A stretch of 64,000 nt of DNA. Origin: Latrodectus hesperus. Lineage: Eukaryota; Arthropoda; Arachnida; Araneae; Theridiidae. Position 1 is the stretch's first letter. Every line of letters starts with the position of its first letter. The notes beneath the pieces were generated by a model, which made no database searches, was not told the DNA's origin, and saw nothing but the letters and a program-made list of their open reading frames with translations. The translations under genes were made by a program, and so were the position numbers. Positions 24,118 to 37,026 of the stretch are shown here, piece by piece. The stretch covers positions 20,973,484 through 21,037,483 of the forward strand of contig JAJQOW010000014.1 of the NCBI GenBank assembly GCA_037975125.1, read 5' to 3'.

Positions 24118-24617
24118 NNNNNNNNNNNNNNNNNNNNNNNNNNNNNNNNNNNNNNNNNNNNNNNNNNNNNNNNNNNNNNNNNNNNNNNNNNNNNNNNNNN
24201 NNNNNNNNNNNNNNNNNNNNNNNNNNNNNNNNNNNNNNNNNNNNNNNNNNNNNNNNNNNNNNNNNNNNNNNNNNNNNNNNNNNNNNNNNNNNNNNNNNNN
24301 NNNNNNNNNNNNNNNNNNNNNNNNNNNNNNNNNNNNNNNNNNNNNNNNNNNNNNNNNNNNNNNNNNNNNNNNNNNNNNNNNNNNNNNNNNNNNNNNNNNN
24401 NNNNNNNNNNNNNNNNNNNNNNNNNNNNNNNNNNNNNNNNNNNNNNNNNNNNNNNNNNNNNNNNNNNNNNNNNNNNNNNNNNNNNNNNNNNNNNNNNNNN
24501 NNNNNNNNNNNNNNNNNNNNNNNNNNNNNNNNNNNNNNNNNNNNNNNNNNNNNNNNNNNNNNNNNNNNNNNNNNNNNNNNNNNNNNNNNNNNNNNNNNNN
24601 NNNNNNNNNNNNNNNNN
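24118..24617. other. Assembly gap (500 N)
   Basis: Exactly 500 N bases, a round number typical of a scaffold gap of unknown true size. Any exon inside would be missed. Confidence 0.99.
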
Positions 24618-27278
24618 ATATGATTTTTACCATCACGTTATTTTGTTAAACTATGATTTTAGAAAAAATCTAGCAATATAAAAAAAAATTCAGATAAAAA
24701 TTTTATTATTAGCACATTGATATTGATCCTTTAAAACTGTGATAGATTTCGTTCACAATAATGTTATTACGTTATGTTCTTTCCATTCTTTTTCTTTTTT
24801 GTACTAATGATAATGATATTACATGTAACTTTGTGTCACTGCAAATTTCTTGTCATTTTACATAAATCAACAGCACTCTTAAATAAAAATGCAAATATTG
24901 TATTTAGCAAAGATATTCTATAAATGTTTGTTTCACTTTTAAATGTCTTTAACTTATCCGGTATATATAATATTAAGTAATTTAGATATATGAGTCAATT
25001 AAATTAATTTTAAATTTACTAACAAAATATGCGAGACTACAAGGGGAGAAATATGGAAATATTATTTGAAATTTCAAAAAAATATTTAAATTTTTGTAAA
25101 AATAAAAGTTTAAATTTTTCAAAATTAAAATTTAATTTAATTTAATCATCTAATATTTTAATTAAGTCATTTATTAGTTATTTTAATTAAAAATTAAATG
25201 ACTGGAATTATAGTCAAAAGTAGTATGATTGAGCATTTTAATACTTCGGACAGATATATAAAAAAATTCCATTTCTGTACTGTATCATATTTTAATTCAT
25301 ACAAATAAAATTTAATTTGTACAATAAAATTAGCAGTTCTTAGTTTGCAGATTCTTGTTCTGAATTTAAAACTTATAAATATTTAATAATTCATACATAA
25401 AGGCTTTTGTTTACATTTTTAACAGCTATCGAATAAGATGCAAAATTCAATAAATTAAAAGTAAACTTTGAAACATAATAAAGTTTATTAAAATTTAAAA
25501 TCAGTTTTGATCAAATAATTATATACTTAAATTTAAAAAAATTTCTTTTTAAAGTTAAAATGACATTTTTTTATGCTGGAGACAGAAAATCTAACAGTTT
25601 TAAATACTGAAAATTTTTATTGCTCCTCAAATTTTGTTTTAATATTTTATTACTTTAAATCTAACTTCAATGAACTCTATAATAAACGTAACATTTAATA
25701 AAATACGATAACTTGTATAACAATAATTATATACAGTCACTCAATGCAAATTGATTATTTCTATCCTAAATAAACTATCCTAACAATATAAAACTTTAAT
25801 TTTGAGAAGAATGAATGAATTTTAAATAGATACTTAAAATAAAAAGGTGTAAAATGCACTTTTTATTTACTTAATAATTTATTTTCAATAATCTCTTTTT
25901 AACAGCAAAACCTTTGTTTATTAAAAATTAAAAAGTTTTGTGATAAAAGTGGGAAATATTTTAAGAAAATTACTATGGTTAAAAAAATATTTAGTATAAA
26001 AAATTATTACTGAGGATAATGTTTTATTCAAAATAATTAGAATAAATAAAAAAATATAAAGCTTGAATTTTTGTTCACTTTTTAAGATAAATGTGAAATA
26101 TCGATTTTTTTCGGCGATATCTTTTTATGGGATTAATATTCTACTTCGGTTTTTAACCAATGCGTCAGCATTGTACTCCTCAACCCGGCGTAATTTTGAA
26201 ATAACAGTTGTCTCGTGGGAGAGCACCGCCCTTTTGTTCCTACCAAGAATCGTGCGTCATTTCATGTTCTTCGATTTAATATTATTACGGACAGAAATGG
26301 CGCCAGCATTCAAATTATGCAATGTATTGTGATGTTTTGTTTTCTTTTCAGTGATTGTGTTTAAGTAAATCGATCACTTTGACTGAAAAAAATTCCTCGA
26401 GCAGATGTATCTACCAATCGATGACACACGCACTAGTATTGTAAACGGAATATTTCTACAACAAGTCTCTGACTTTTAATATTTTATTCCTTTGTGTTGT
26501 AGAACATTAGAACATTATTTTGATGCTTAAATACCGAATTAGGAAATAGGATAAAGCTGTCCTAAAATATTTTAGGCAAAACATGTATAGCTGCAATAGC
26601 TTTATAGCAAGATAATAAAGTAAAAGCGAATTTCTTTTAATCATCATGATTATTTTACAGTTGAATTGAGTTTTAAATTCTAGACAGAGCTTTATAAGAT
26701 TTATATTAGAAATGTTTACTCAATTATTATTGACTATTTATTTAATCACAAATATGTTTAGTTTAACATAGAATTATATCTGTAGAAATATAGTTTATAA
26801 GGTGCTAGGGTGTGTTTAAGGAGTTTTAAAAAAATCTATAAAAGCATGGAGAGTATATAATAGTCAAATAAGAACATATGCTAAATCACGTAGGTCTGAA
26901 AAAATGACAGCAAACAACATATTTCAACAATGGTAGGAGACTATTTGCAAAACACAACTGGAAACAAGTAAAATATATTTTTAAAGTTTTTCATTTAAAT
27001 AATTTTTTTTTATTTTTTGTTAAAATAATGATTTAAGTTAATTTTTGGTTAGTTATTTTTGCGAATAAGCTAAACAACAAATAATCTGATTTTTTAAAAT
27101 TTTAATTTCAATTTTTTTTCCAAAATTAATTGCCTGGTTTAATTTTTATTAAATATACCCAAGAAACAATGAGAAAAGAGTTAGCATCATTTGGTTAGGA
27201 ATTCGCCCCAAATTTTCTGATCGATAAGATTTCGGACATTTTACCAGCAAAATTTCCTTTCTATTATATTTAATATCT
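24618..27278. other. AT-rich stretch without recognisable gene
   Basis: Mostly very AT-rich. A GC-richer patch at 26140-26440 contains GGCGCC and CpGs but no supported exon apart from the weak candidate at 26352. Confidence 0.55.
26352..26373 (+). other. Candidate terminal exon for the MAM gene (weak)
   Basis: A strong polypyrimidine tract ending TTTTCAG at 26351 is followed, in the phase required by the exon-4 donor, by five codons (VIVFK, the first completed from the exon-4 base) and TAA. Possible AATAAA signals follow near 26612. Short in-frame tails arise easily by chance in AT-rich DNA, and the assembly gap lies between this site and exon 4, so this is only a candidate. Confidence 0.15.
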
Positions 27279-27500
27279 GCCGACCAATGGCTGAGTGGTT
27301 AGCGTTCCTGACTCCAGAGCTGCTGGTCCCGGGTTCGAATCCCGCTTCTGGCATGGATGTTTCTTTCCTTCTCTGTTCTCTCTGTGTTTCTCTGTCCTTT
27401 CTTTTGTGATGTTTAAGTGAATTTTCATCGATATATTCGAACACTGTGATATTCTAAATCGATATTAAAGGGACAATATCAAATCTTATCCTAAGGCCTT
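27279..27500 (+). mobile_element. tRNA-derived SINE, family C
   Basis: The head GCCGACCAATGGCTGAGTGG carries the A box (GGCTGAGTGGTTAG) and the B box CGGGTTCGAATCCC follows at about 27332-27345, then CTTCTGGC, a partial acceptor-stem partner. A CT-rich body with TCTGTGTTTCTCTGTCC continues. The same head with a different tail is at 54953. The 3' limit is approximate. Confidence 0.8.
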
Positions 27501-27699
27501 CGCCTATCTTAAGCTTCCATTATACATTGTGGAAATATTATCCATCTAACTTAGATAAATTTTTATATTTATTTTAGAATAGTTATAAAACAATTTAGTA
27601 ATCTAAAATCATAGTACATTTTGTGAAAGGCGAAATATTGTTCGTTTTTATTGCTGCTATTCCATTGAAGTTCATTAATGAAGTGACATTAATGAAGTT

Positions 27700-28460
27700 C
27701 GATACTAGAAGTGGACACTTGTGGCTGTCCTCCCAGTTCTGTCCAAGACAGTCCATGATATGCTTAGGTGGTGCCTGTTTTTACCACATTTAGTGCAAAG
27801 TGGAAACTTTTTGCTACACTCAGAATATTTGAGACTTTTCAACAATTCACTGTTGGTGTGCCTGTCACAAGGAAGAGATAGGGAAAGTCCTGATCTTTTA
27901 TCTTTTTTATAGCAGTCGTGAAGCGGTGGTAGTAACCATTTTTCTTTGCTTTGGGCCAATTTCCACGAGAAAAACTTTAAATAAGTAATCTCTGAGATGA
28001 AAGCTCTAGTCTCTCTTTTGCAAGAGTGCCAATTCATTTCCGCAGATATTAACATGAGATGGGATCCATTGAAAATGTACTTTGCGCTGGTGAGAGATGA
28101 GCTTTACTTTTCGTAGGATAGATAAACTGGTTTTATGGCCTGTGTAGGCCCAAGTTACTGCTATCAGATAGAATCCAGAGGTGTCTGTAGTTGCTTTTGC
28201 TTGTGGCTCTTTAATCCTATTTTGATTGCCATAAATTCATTTCGGAACACGAAACAGAAATCTGGGCTATGTTGTTTTATAGAGTATTTTTCTCTAGATA
28301 CTTCAATATAAATTCCATTCCCAGCCCCTACATCTATGTTAATGCCATCAGTATAAATTTTGACTTCACTTGGAGTAATTTTATTGATTATGCCCAAAGC
28401 TTGTAGTTTTAGTAAGTCAAGAACACAGTTGGTTTTATAAAGAGAAAACTTCAAAATTTA
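27700..28460 (-). mobile_element. Non-LTR retrotransposon (LINE) remnant: RNase H region
   Basis: The minus-strand frame 28454-28164 contains EVKIYTDGINIDVGAGNGIY, SIKQHSPDFCFVFRNEF and MAIKIGL, matching RNase H blocks of LINE polyproteins (catalytic Asp in YTDG, Glu in FRNE). A shifted frame continues with VHFQWIPSHVNICGNELA (about 28090-28037), the WIPSHxxxxGNExAD block. Another frame ends with FPLCTKCGKNRHHLS, a Cys-rich tail. Reverse transcriptase is absent, so this is a broken 3' part of the element. Confidence 0.85.
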
Positions 28461-30082
28461 ATCGAATCAATTCAATCATTAATACATTTTTTTATTTCTC
28501 TTAAAGCCAAATTTTTGGAAAATTTGTACTTCATAGATTAAATTCTTACCGCATGAAAAACTAGATTCTTGATTTTGAACAACAGTAGAGAAAGAACTTC
28601 AGTAAGAGAAAGTTTTGTTACAGATATTTTTAACATTTTCTGTATAAAAACATATGATTGCTTTAATTATTTGCACATTTTTGAATTATAAGAAATTTTA
28701 AATGTTTTATCTGATTTTATTTGTAGTTTTCTAGTACATGTATGTGAGAATGTGAAAAGCATTTAAAAAATTTTCACATAGTCATTTCGTTAGAATATTA
28801 ATAATTTGTACTCATCATTATCTTAATATCTTAAAAGTTTACATGTGTATTAGTAAAAATGTTGTTTATATACTAATAAAAATATGATTTGATCAACAAA
28901 TAAATCATTTTTCCCAATTGTACATTTTTAAATTGTTTTTGCTAATAAATACAATTTCAAGAAAAGTGTAATTTAATAACAGGTTTAACTTATTTTATTT
29001 TTAAACTTAACATTAAATAGGACTTCAAAAACGCATAGAAATATACCAATTTTTATACTGTTAAATTGATTTTATGCAAAATGTGAAAATTTTAATTCAA
29101 GTTAAAAGGAAAAGTCACCAAATAAAAAAGCACTGCTATAACATTAAATATTTTTTTTAATTTGTAAGAACGGTAATAAGAAGTTGTAAAATCTATTTTT
29201 AAAAGAAGTAATTAGAATCAAATTATCAGTTAAATGATTACTCATAAAATAACTTCAAATCATACAACTGGCTTTGATAGAAATTCAATTTCTTCGAATT
29301 GACGATGAACAGATGTTCTGTTGATGACAACATTAAGCAAGCAAATATAGGCATACCTTAAGTAAAAACTGACAAAAAATTTATATTTTTTAGAATAGGA
29401 GATAATTTTGTAGAAAACATCTTTTATGATTTCAGGAAACTCAAATAATCCCTCCTTTGTATGTTAAACATCACAGAAATCTGTATAATGAGGGCAGTTA
29501 TCATTAACATTAAACTGCAACAGATTATTTGAAAATTTTGAAATTTTTGTCAGCTGAAACCAATTTATTTTTTCCCAACAGGAACACCGTTTCGATTTTA
29601 TTTCCAATAATTCTATTTTTAAAAGCAATCTGCTGGCATTTCAAATCCGGTTATCGATTATTAGGTTGCTGAATGAATATGCACTTAAACAATTCAATAA
29701 TGTGGGAAATTTTCACAACATTCTCTAATATCAGTTTCATAAGCAACTTTAACACTTCACATCTGACGCCAAAATAAAATACGAGTATTTATAATAAAAT
29801 ACATGTATGATGACTATTGATTATAAATTAATCAGAACATACAGAGATCAATTCGAAATAAAAATATAGGGTAATTTATGTAAATATATCTAAAGTAAAA
29901 GTGATAGAATTAGAAATAGACATTGTCATAAATGCAATTTATTTTGATAAAGGAGTTCAAAAATCGTAGTATTATTATTCATATCAATGACAGAAATTAA
30001 ATTAAACAATGGGAAATTAAAATTTAAATTAATTAAAATTAAATTATGGGAAAATGCAGATGCCATAGAGAAATTATCATCA
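28461..30082. other. AT-rich stretch without recognisable gene
   Basis: AT-rich, with chance ORFs only. No SINE boxes, inverted repeats or exon signals stood out. Confidence 0.6.
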
Positions 30083-30930
30083 TTTATGATTTGATCAGGA
30101 TAACATAGTTTATATAAACAATGGTAACATGAGAAACTTCATATGAATTTTTATGATCTGACCATGATAACATAGTTTAAAAACACTGGTTACAAGAGAA
30201 ACTTCATATGAATTTTTATAATCTGACTAGCATAACGTAATTTAAACTATGCTAGTAACAAGAAAAACTTCATACAAATTTTTTTTAGAATCTAACCAGG
30301 ATAACATAATTTAAAAACACTGATAACAAGAGAAACTATATAAATTTTTATGGTCTGACCATGATAAAATAGTTTAAAAACAATGATATCAAGAGAAACT
30401 TTATATAAATTTTTATAATCTGACCAGGATAACATAATTTAAAAACACTGATAACAAGAGAAACTATATAAATTTTTATGATCTGACTATGATAACATAG
30501 TTTAAAAACAATGATATCAAGAGAAATTTTATACAAATTTTTATAATCTGACCAGGATAACATAATTTAAAAACACTGATAACAAGAGAAACTATATAAA
30601 TTTTTATGATCTGACTATGATAACATAATTTAAAAACAATGATATCAAGAGAAATTTTATACGAATTTTTATAATCTGACCAGGATAACATAATTTAAAA
30701 ACACTGATAACAAGAGAAACTATATAAATTTTTATGATCTGACTATGATAACATAGTTTAAAAACAATGATATCAAGAGAAATTTTATACGAATTTTTAT
30801 AATCTGACCAGGATAACATAATTTAAAAACACTGATAAAGAGAGAAACTTTATATAAATTTTTTTGATCTAACCATGATAACATAGTTTAAAAGCACTGA
30901 TAAAAAGCGAAACTTCATACGAATTTTAAT
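30083..30930. repeat. Minisatellite: about 13 copies of a 64-bp unit, partly as 128-bp dimers
   Basis: The unit contains AATTTTTATGATCTGACCAT, GATAACATAGTTTAAAAACA and a GAGAAACTT end. Between about 30345 and 30830 two alternating monomer variants (CAGGATAACATAATT with CACTGATAAC, and TATGATAACATAGTT with CAATGATATC) repeat together with a 128-bp period, about three times and almost identically. Outer units are more diverged, as expected when the centre is homogenised. Open frames here are read-throughs of the repeat. Confidence 0.95.
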
Positions 30931-32287
30931 AAAAAGTTCTCACTGAAATATTTATATCCATGTTATTTGAAATGGGAGAAAACATATTCTTTTTTTAGGA
31001 AACAAATTCTCTTTTTGTAACCAGTTCTAACCTCTTTTCGCAGGCACCATTACATGAATTTGAACATGTTTAACACTTGATCTTTTTAATAAATATTTTC
31101 GAAACATTTTGTTTTAAAATAGGAATGATAACATTAGTTTTTCTAATGTATCTAGATACTGTTGTCTTCATCAGAAAACGAAACATTTTTGTTCATTATT
31201 TGTGTTTGTCTATATTTTTCCTAGCAAAATTTTACTAAAAATGCAATTTTTTCGATATTTAAACATCAAAAATATATTTATAAATGTTCTGTGCAGTCTG
31301 TGTGTGTCTGTAGAACAAATATACTATTCATACCAATCTAACAGCGGTTACTGAAAATTCGACAATTTTTCGTATTATTTCAACATTATTACAGCTCACT
31401 TCTTCGAAGACAGATTTTCCTTGGGGAGGAGGAGGGGGGTAGAAAATTAAAAGCTTAAAAAGATCATTGAATAAACAATAGCTTTTGGTATAATTATAAT
31501 GATAATAAAAACTAAAGTAAATGATCATATAGTTATTACTGACTGTTTACTTTGGTTTCTCTTTAGTTTTATAAAAATTAAATTCTTTTTTTACCATTAA
31601 CTTCACCATTTTTCTTAATTTCTCCTTTAATACTTCTTTGATACTATCCTCAATCATACCAAAATTTAAAATGTAATAGTTACAAACGATCAAAAGGATT
31701 AAGAGATAATTTAGATAATACCTTGAAGAACATTTAAGAAAACGTGTTTCCCATTTTTGAATTTATCATTAGTCCCTATATATCATAAAATCATCATAAT
31801 AATAAAAACATATTATAATGATTTTATGATATATAGGGACTAATATCATAAAATCAAATTAATTCTTCAAAAAAGACAAATTAATTCTTACTTTTCCAAC
31901 AATTTAGCATTTCAGTTAATATTACATCAGCTGTAATTACTAACATATTCATTAATACTTTTATTCAAATTATATGTTCAGATTTTGAATTCATTGCAAA
32001 CGACTGTTAAATCTCATAAAAATTATCAGTTAATTGCATGAGGAATCTCTATATAAGTAAATGATTTTTTTTAAATTGAAAAACATAATCACTATAATCA
32101 GTTACTGTTTATCAAACTTGCCCCAAACAATTTTGAGATAATACAAAGATTTGAGATTTTAACTAAACTTTTATGTCATTTTAACTATATTTTATATTCT
32201 CACTATATTATGATAGTGTTACGCATTATTAAATTTTTTATTTAAATATGATTTTAGAAGAAAAAAACTGAGAATGAGTTATTAAAT
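30931..32287. other. AT-rich stretch with one strong hairpin
   Basis: There is no gene. It contains a G-rich run (31424-31439, GGGGAGGAGGAGGGGG), the 26-bp-arm hairpin described separately, and simple AT-rich sequence. Confidence 0.6.
31769..31843. repeat. Perfect 26-bp inverted repeat
   Basis: The arm at 31769-31794, with core TTAGTCCCTATATATCATAA, is exactly complementary to 31818-31843, with a 23-base AT-rich loop. It could be a tiny MITE remnant or a cruciform-forming site. No coding sequence adjoins it. Confidence 0.95.
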
Positions 32288-32600
32288 CCGCGGTAGCCTG
32301 GTTATAGTTATGGCATTCATTCTCGCTATCGAAAGGTAGGGAGTTCGAATTCTTACTCAACCAAAGATCTTTCGTGTTTCGTAACAGAATACTTTAACGG
32401 TATGTCATAATATCATGATAAATATGCCGTAGTCACAATGTTTTCCGTGTGAAGTGATATCTTTGGGGTTGGCAGGTCAAGTCTGGAAGTCTTCTGCTGG
32501 ATCCTTGCTTCTGAATTGCATTCGGGGCAACGATGGGACCCCTACTGGGTCCCCACTATGTAAGGTATCACATTACTTCATCCCCTCGCAGTGTTAAAAG
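32288..32600 (+). mobile_element. tRNA-headed SINE (family G)
   Basis: It begins CCGCGGTAGCCTGGTTATAG with an A-box relic and has B box GGGAGTTCGAATTCTTAC at about 32339-32356. A GC-richer body with CGATGGGACCCCTACTGGGT follows. The 3' boundary is uncertain because another repeat-like block follows at 32600-32925. Confidence 0.65.
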
Positions 32601-32925
32601 GGGAAAATCCTAATAACCATTCATTATATAATAGCAACAGATTGAGATAAATAGAACAAAACTCTTTAAATGTAAATGCCTCTTCAATTGCATCTGTGTT
32701 GCCGCGATTCTCTTCAGCATCGATCCCAACTGCTGCCATGACACCCTCTATACCCAAAAAGCTGAAGATGTGGCCAGGGCAGTGCTCCATGCCTTTGGTC
32801 CCATATGACTTGTCTGCTTTTTTCTCTCTCTCTCTTTGCACTTGTCACACGACGACAACAACAAGGCATTATTTCCTTTGGTGAAATCAAAACCAAATTT
32901 ATTTATTTATTTATTTTGTATTAGA
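32601..32925 (-). repeat. Unassigned repeat-like GC-richer block
   Basis: Read on the minus strand it starts with (AAAT)n, then TTGTTGTTGTCGTCGTGTGAC, an (AG)n run and GGAGCACTGCCCTGGCCACA. The GTTGTTGTCGTGTG motif resembles the complement of the family B SINE tail. It is probably an interspersed repeat; both overlapping open frames here lack similarity that I recognise. Confidence 0.4.
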
Positions 32926-33999
32926 TGATTTTTGTCTCAACAATCAGCGCATAAATCTTAAGCCTTCAAAAAGCTTAACTCTATGAGACTAATAAGCAGA
33001 ATTAATTATTTTGTAAATATTTTAATGTTACTAACAAAATTACTAATTCTTAATCCTCTAATGCATTCACATCATATTTCCCCTCATATTTTGATGGAAA
33101 TATTTCCAATTTATAAGTGAAATTTTTTAAATTTTCAAAATTGATGCGGAAAAGAAATTTTTTAAAGATAAAGTGCTTTGAAATTATTTTTCTTTTTCAT
33201 TTATTTAACTTTATAAAAAAAATTAACTTTACAGTAGTACATAAAAAAATACAACAAATTTACTTTTCCTTAATTTAATAGAAATTTTGTGGGATGACTG
33301 CCTATTATTATTATTTTTTCGCATTGTTTAATTTTCTTGTTAACTCAAGAACATATACAAACCAAAGAATCTAAAATCATTGTTCAGATAGTTAATTCTT
33401 AAAAAACAGTTCACTAATCAATTACATTAAATAATCAATTACATGCAAATTATCCAGGATTTTCTATTGATATGAAATATAAGTTTTTGCCCAAAAATTT
33501 CAATAAAAGATCACAAATCATAAATTTAAAAGAAATCAGAAAACGCAGTGGTTTGTATAGCTTTATGAAAAGAGAGACTATTTCATGCAAAATAAAAGCA
33601 TAAACGTTTACAAAGGAGAAGAAAATGAATTGTGAACCGAAAAATATTAACAATTTATGAATGTTCAACACTAATTAATGCAGAATATTGACGTTATTCT
33701 TTCAAAAAACACACATGCTAGAAACCATTAGACCACAAAATTGTAAATACTATTTCCAAAAAAACAATTTATATAATACACTAAAGGACAATACAATGAA
33801 CAATGCTTCAACTGGAATAAAAAAAAGCAGCTAGAATATCATGAATAAACAGTGATTGTGAATTAGATTGTGTAGTCATTTTTATGAATCACTGCAGTTG
33901 CGAACTTTGAGACCAAAATAATTTTCATAATTTATTCTCTTGATACTTTAGGCATGCATATCAGAAAATAACGATTATCTCTCTGATACCTTTCAACAT
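32926..33999. other. AT-rich stretch without recognisable gene
   Basis: Chance ORFs only, including a hydrophobic minus-strand frame at 33450-33671 with no start context or splice support. Confidence 0.55.
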
Positions 34000-34336
34000 A
34001 TCTCGTATGCCAAAAGCATGATACATTAATAACGGTGACTGTCTCGAACTACCGCTGTTATGATTACCGGTGAAATCACCACTAGAGGGACTGGTCATCT
34101 GAAACGGTCGGGGAAAAAAAAAAGGCGAATGCTCTGCTAATAGAATTCAGCTGCAAAAGCTACGGGTGCCGTTATAGTTGAGGGCATACAGACTTTCTTC
34201 CTCTCTTCACGACCAATTGTTGAATCTCACTTTTACCACGTGTAATAATTAATGTGATACTGAGAAATATTTTTAAAGATCAGCGTCAGTTTTATGTAAT
34301 GGTGTGAGGATTTATTAATCAACGGGAATTTTTCAG
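34000..34336 (+). promoter_or_regulatory. Possible promoter and non-coding first exon
   Basis: This patch is visibly less AT-rich than its surroundings, has CpGs and an E-box-like CACGTG near 34238, and ends in a near-perfect donor (TTTCAG then GTAAGT, cut after 34336). There is no long ORF, so it would be an untranslated first exon. A CTCF-like core (CCACTAGAGGG) lies at 34079-34089. The next compatible + strand acceptor with coding support is at 61617, about 27 kb away. That pairing is an inference only. Confidence 0.35.
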
Positions 34337-36946
34337 GTAAGTTTCAGATTTTTTTTATACATAGATAACACAAATTTAATCTACAAGTCTTTTCGTAATT
34401 TCAAAATGTATCTTAAATAAAAAAAACTAATAATCTGAATAAGGAATATTTCTTTATCATTCGTGCATTTTTCTATTGCATCCGAAAAATAAAATTCTAC
34501 ATTTCATCTTATTATTTTTTATTTCTTAATCATTTTTGACAATTATAGTAGATATCTTAACTATTCAGATTTTCTAAAAATATTTGTATAATCTAAAAAT
34601 ATTGTGAAATATTTGTGTATAAATTAAAATTTAATTTAAAAAATGTCAGTCTCAAAGAGAATTATAAATAATTGTTTTTTTAAATAAAAATTTTTAATAT
34701 AAAATCCATATTATTACTTAAATTACCAACTTTGATAGCTCCTTTTTCTTTCAATAATAAATAAGAAAATGAAAATTATAAAAATATGTCCGAAATATAT
34801 GTTTATTCATAATTGAAAATTATTTCCTATTTTTCATTTTTACAAGAAGGAATTAAAATGTTCACAAAGTATCACATATTTTATAAATCATATTTCTTCA
34901 ATCTATCAAATATTTCTTAAATATAATTTTTTAATTAATCTCTTATCTTCTTTTATCTTAATTTTTGATAAAAAAATTTACTGAAAATGACGTATTAAGT
35001 TCTGGAAATAATGTTATTCAATTTTGACGTCGCATTTGATATTCCAGAATAAATGTTTCCATCCTTAAATTTTCTTATAAATACATGTTAAATTTTTTAA
35101 TTTATTTTAACTATAAAAGTAAAATTGACTATACATAATAATTTTACAAATTTTACTTAAAAAGAAAACTAATTGCATTTTATATTAGTCATCTTATAAA
35201 TTATTATATTTCAGTTCTTTATAAGGCATTTTCAGATATCATGGAATATTCAAATATTGGTATGGATAAAATAAATTTTAAAAATATAAAATTAATTTGC
35301 TTCTAATACCCAAAAGTTTCAAAATCCTTTCTCTCAAATTTGAGAAGAAATGAGATTTTAAAACTTAAAATGGAAATTCGACAAAGTGTAAATTATAAGA
35401 ATTTTTTTATTTAATAATGTTATGAATAGTACGAGGATTATATCAGATTTAAAGAATTATATAAAAGAGGAGAATTTTTTTAATTTTTTTATCACTAGGA
35501 ATGACTCTAATATTGTGTTTAAAGTTTCCATATAATGTATTTTTTTTACACTGATTGCATTTAAAAATATATGTTGTTATAATAATATAAGAGCTTTGAA
35601 GAAAAATAGTCATTTACAATTAATTTTAATTTTACGCGAAACTCAAAATTTTATTGTCAGTAAATGAATGTTAAGCGGCGCAGATGTTTTCGTTTTCCCA
35701 ACACGTGATAAGAAAAACTTAGCAAAATCGAGGCCATTGACATTTTATTTTTTCATTTTCCCTGCTCATTTTTTCAGTCATTTACATGTTTAATTTATTA
35801 ATGTTTTTATCGTAACAATTTAATTCATTTGTAAACAAATTCTTCATTTTGAAACAAGTTTATTGCAATTTTGTAAGACTTATTTGAATATTTCCTTTTC
35901 TCAAAATTGTTGCGTAATATAAATTCTAATGAACAAATAAATTTTTCAAACAATTTTCTTCTACATTTTGATAGCGTATTCTTTGCTAAGAATTATTTTT
36001 TCTTATCATAAAATATTCCTAATTATCCGTAAAAGTAATTATATTCCTAAATTTACGAGGTTATAGAATACTTAGAAATTATCTTTCTGTGTAATATTTT
36101 AATACTTAATTAGCAAATAAATTGACAAATATTTAGAAACTATTACAAAATATAATTTTGATGTTTATTTAATACATTTTTATATAGTAGAATATAAGTT
36201 GCACAAATTATAATCACATAATATTATGAAACTCAATTTTTACTTTGTTGAATATAGCAAAAAATCAGCATCAGTTATCCTATGTTTAAGTGTAAAAAAA
36301 CAAATTCAATAAGGTATATAACAAGCAAATTAATCGTTAAAACCGTAATATTCTTTCAATTATAGCTACCTAGAAATGATTCATAATTAACGCATATGTT
36401 TCACACTGAAAACCGGTTGAATTAAGTCACATATTCAGATGAAATGTCAAGATAAATATTTGCACTCATTGATTCTCGTTAAAGAAAATTGAATAAAAAA
36501 TTTAACTAGAAATTTAAAAACTTCACTGATAACTAAGTTCTTAAAATAAACTCAATTAGCTTCATTTAACAAATGCTTTTGGAGTATATTTCTTATGAAA
36601 AGAGAATTTACATTATATTTAATTATTTTTACAAATTTGGTTATTTGCAACTAATTTTTTGTTACCGTTTTTTAAATACTAATGGAATATTTAAATCTCC
36701 TTAAAATAAAATTTAAAAATCAGTATTTTAGATAAAAAAAATTTATATTTTACGTAAATTTGAAAATATACTCTTATATGAAATACTTTTTTCAAATTTC
36801 CTTTATGGCACAATTATTTTTTATCATAATTTCTAATATAGATATTTATTTCAACATACTTTTATGCAACAAAGGGCGGTATATGCAGTTTAATTTAAAT
36901 AAATAGTATTTTTCTTTGTTAAAGTGCTTATAATAAATAACTATTT

Positions 36947-36948
<2 letters not shown>
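34337..36948. other. Very AT-rich stretch, possibly an intron start
   Basis: It begins at the consensus donor at 34337. No exon, SINE head or transposon remnant was found. Confidence 0.55.

Positions 36949-37021
<73 letters not shown>
36949..37021. repeat. (TA)n microsatellite
   Basis: About 73 bp of perfect TA repeat in AT-rich DNA with no transposon terminus beside it. Confidence 0.98.

Positions 37022-37026
<5 letters not shown>

Noticed and set aside
24091..24636. 181-codon minus-strand frame
   Set aside because: It is almost entirely the N gap.
27279..27352. Functional tRNA gene, also considered at 54556 and 54953
   Set aside because: A and B boxes are present, but acceptor stems pair poorly and the sequence continues into repeated SINE bodies.
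30348..30819. Three near-identical minus-strand frames spaced 128 bp apart
   Set aside because: They are the minisatellite read in one frame, not a gene family.
30083..30930. CRISPR array
   Set aside because: Units are contiguous with no unique spacers, and the context is eukaryotic.
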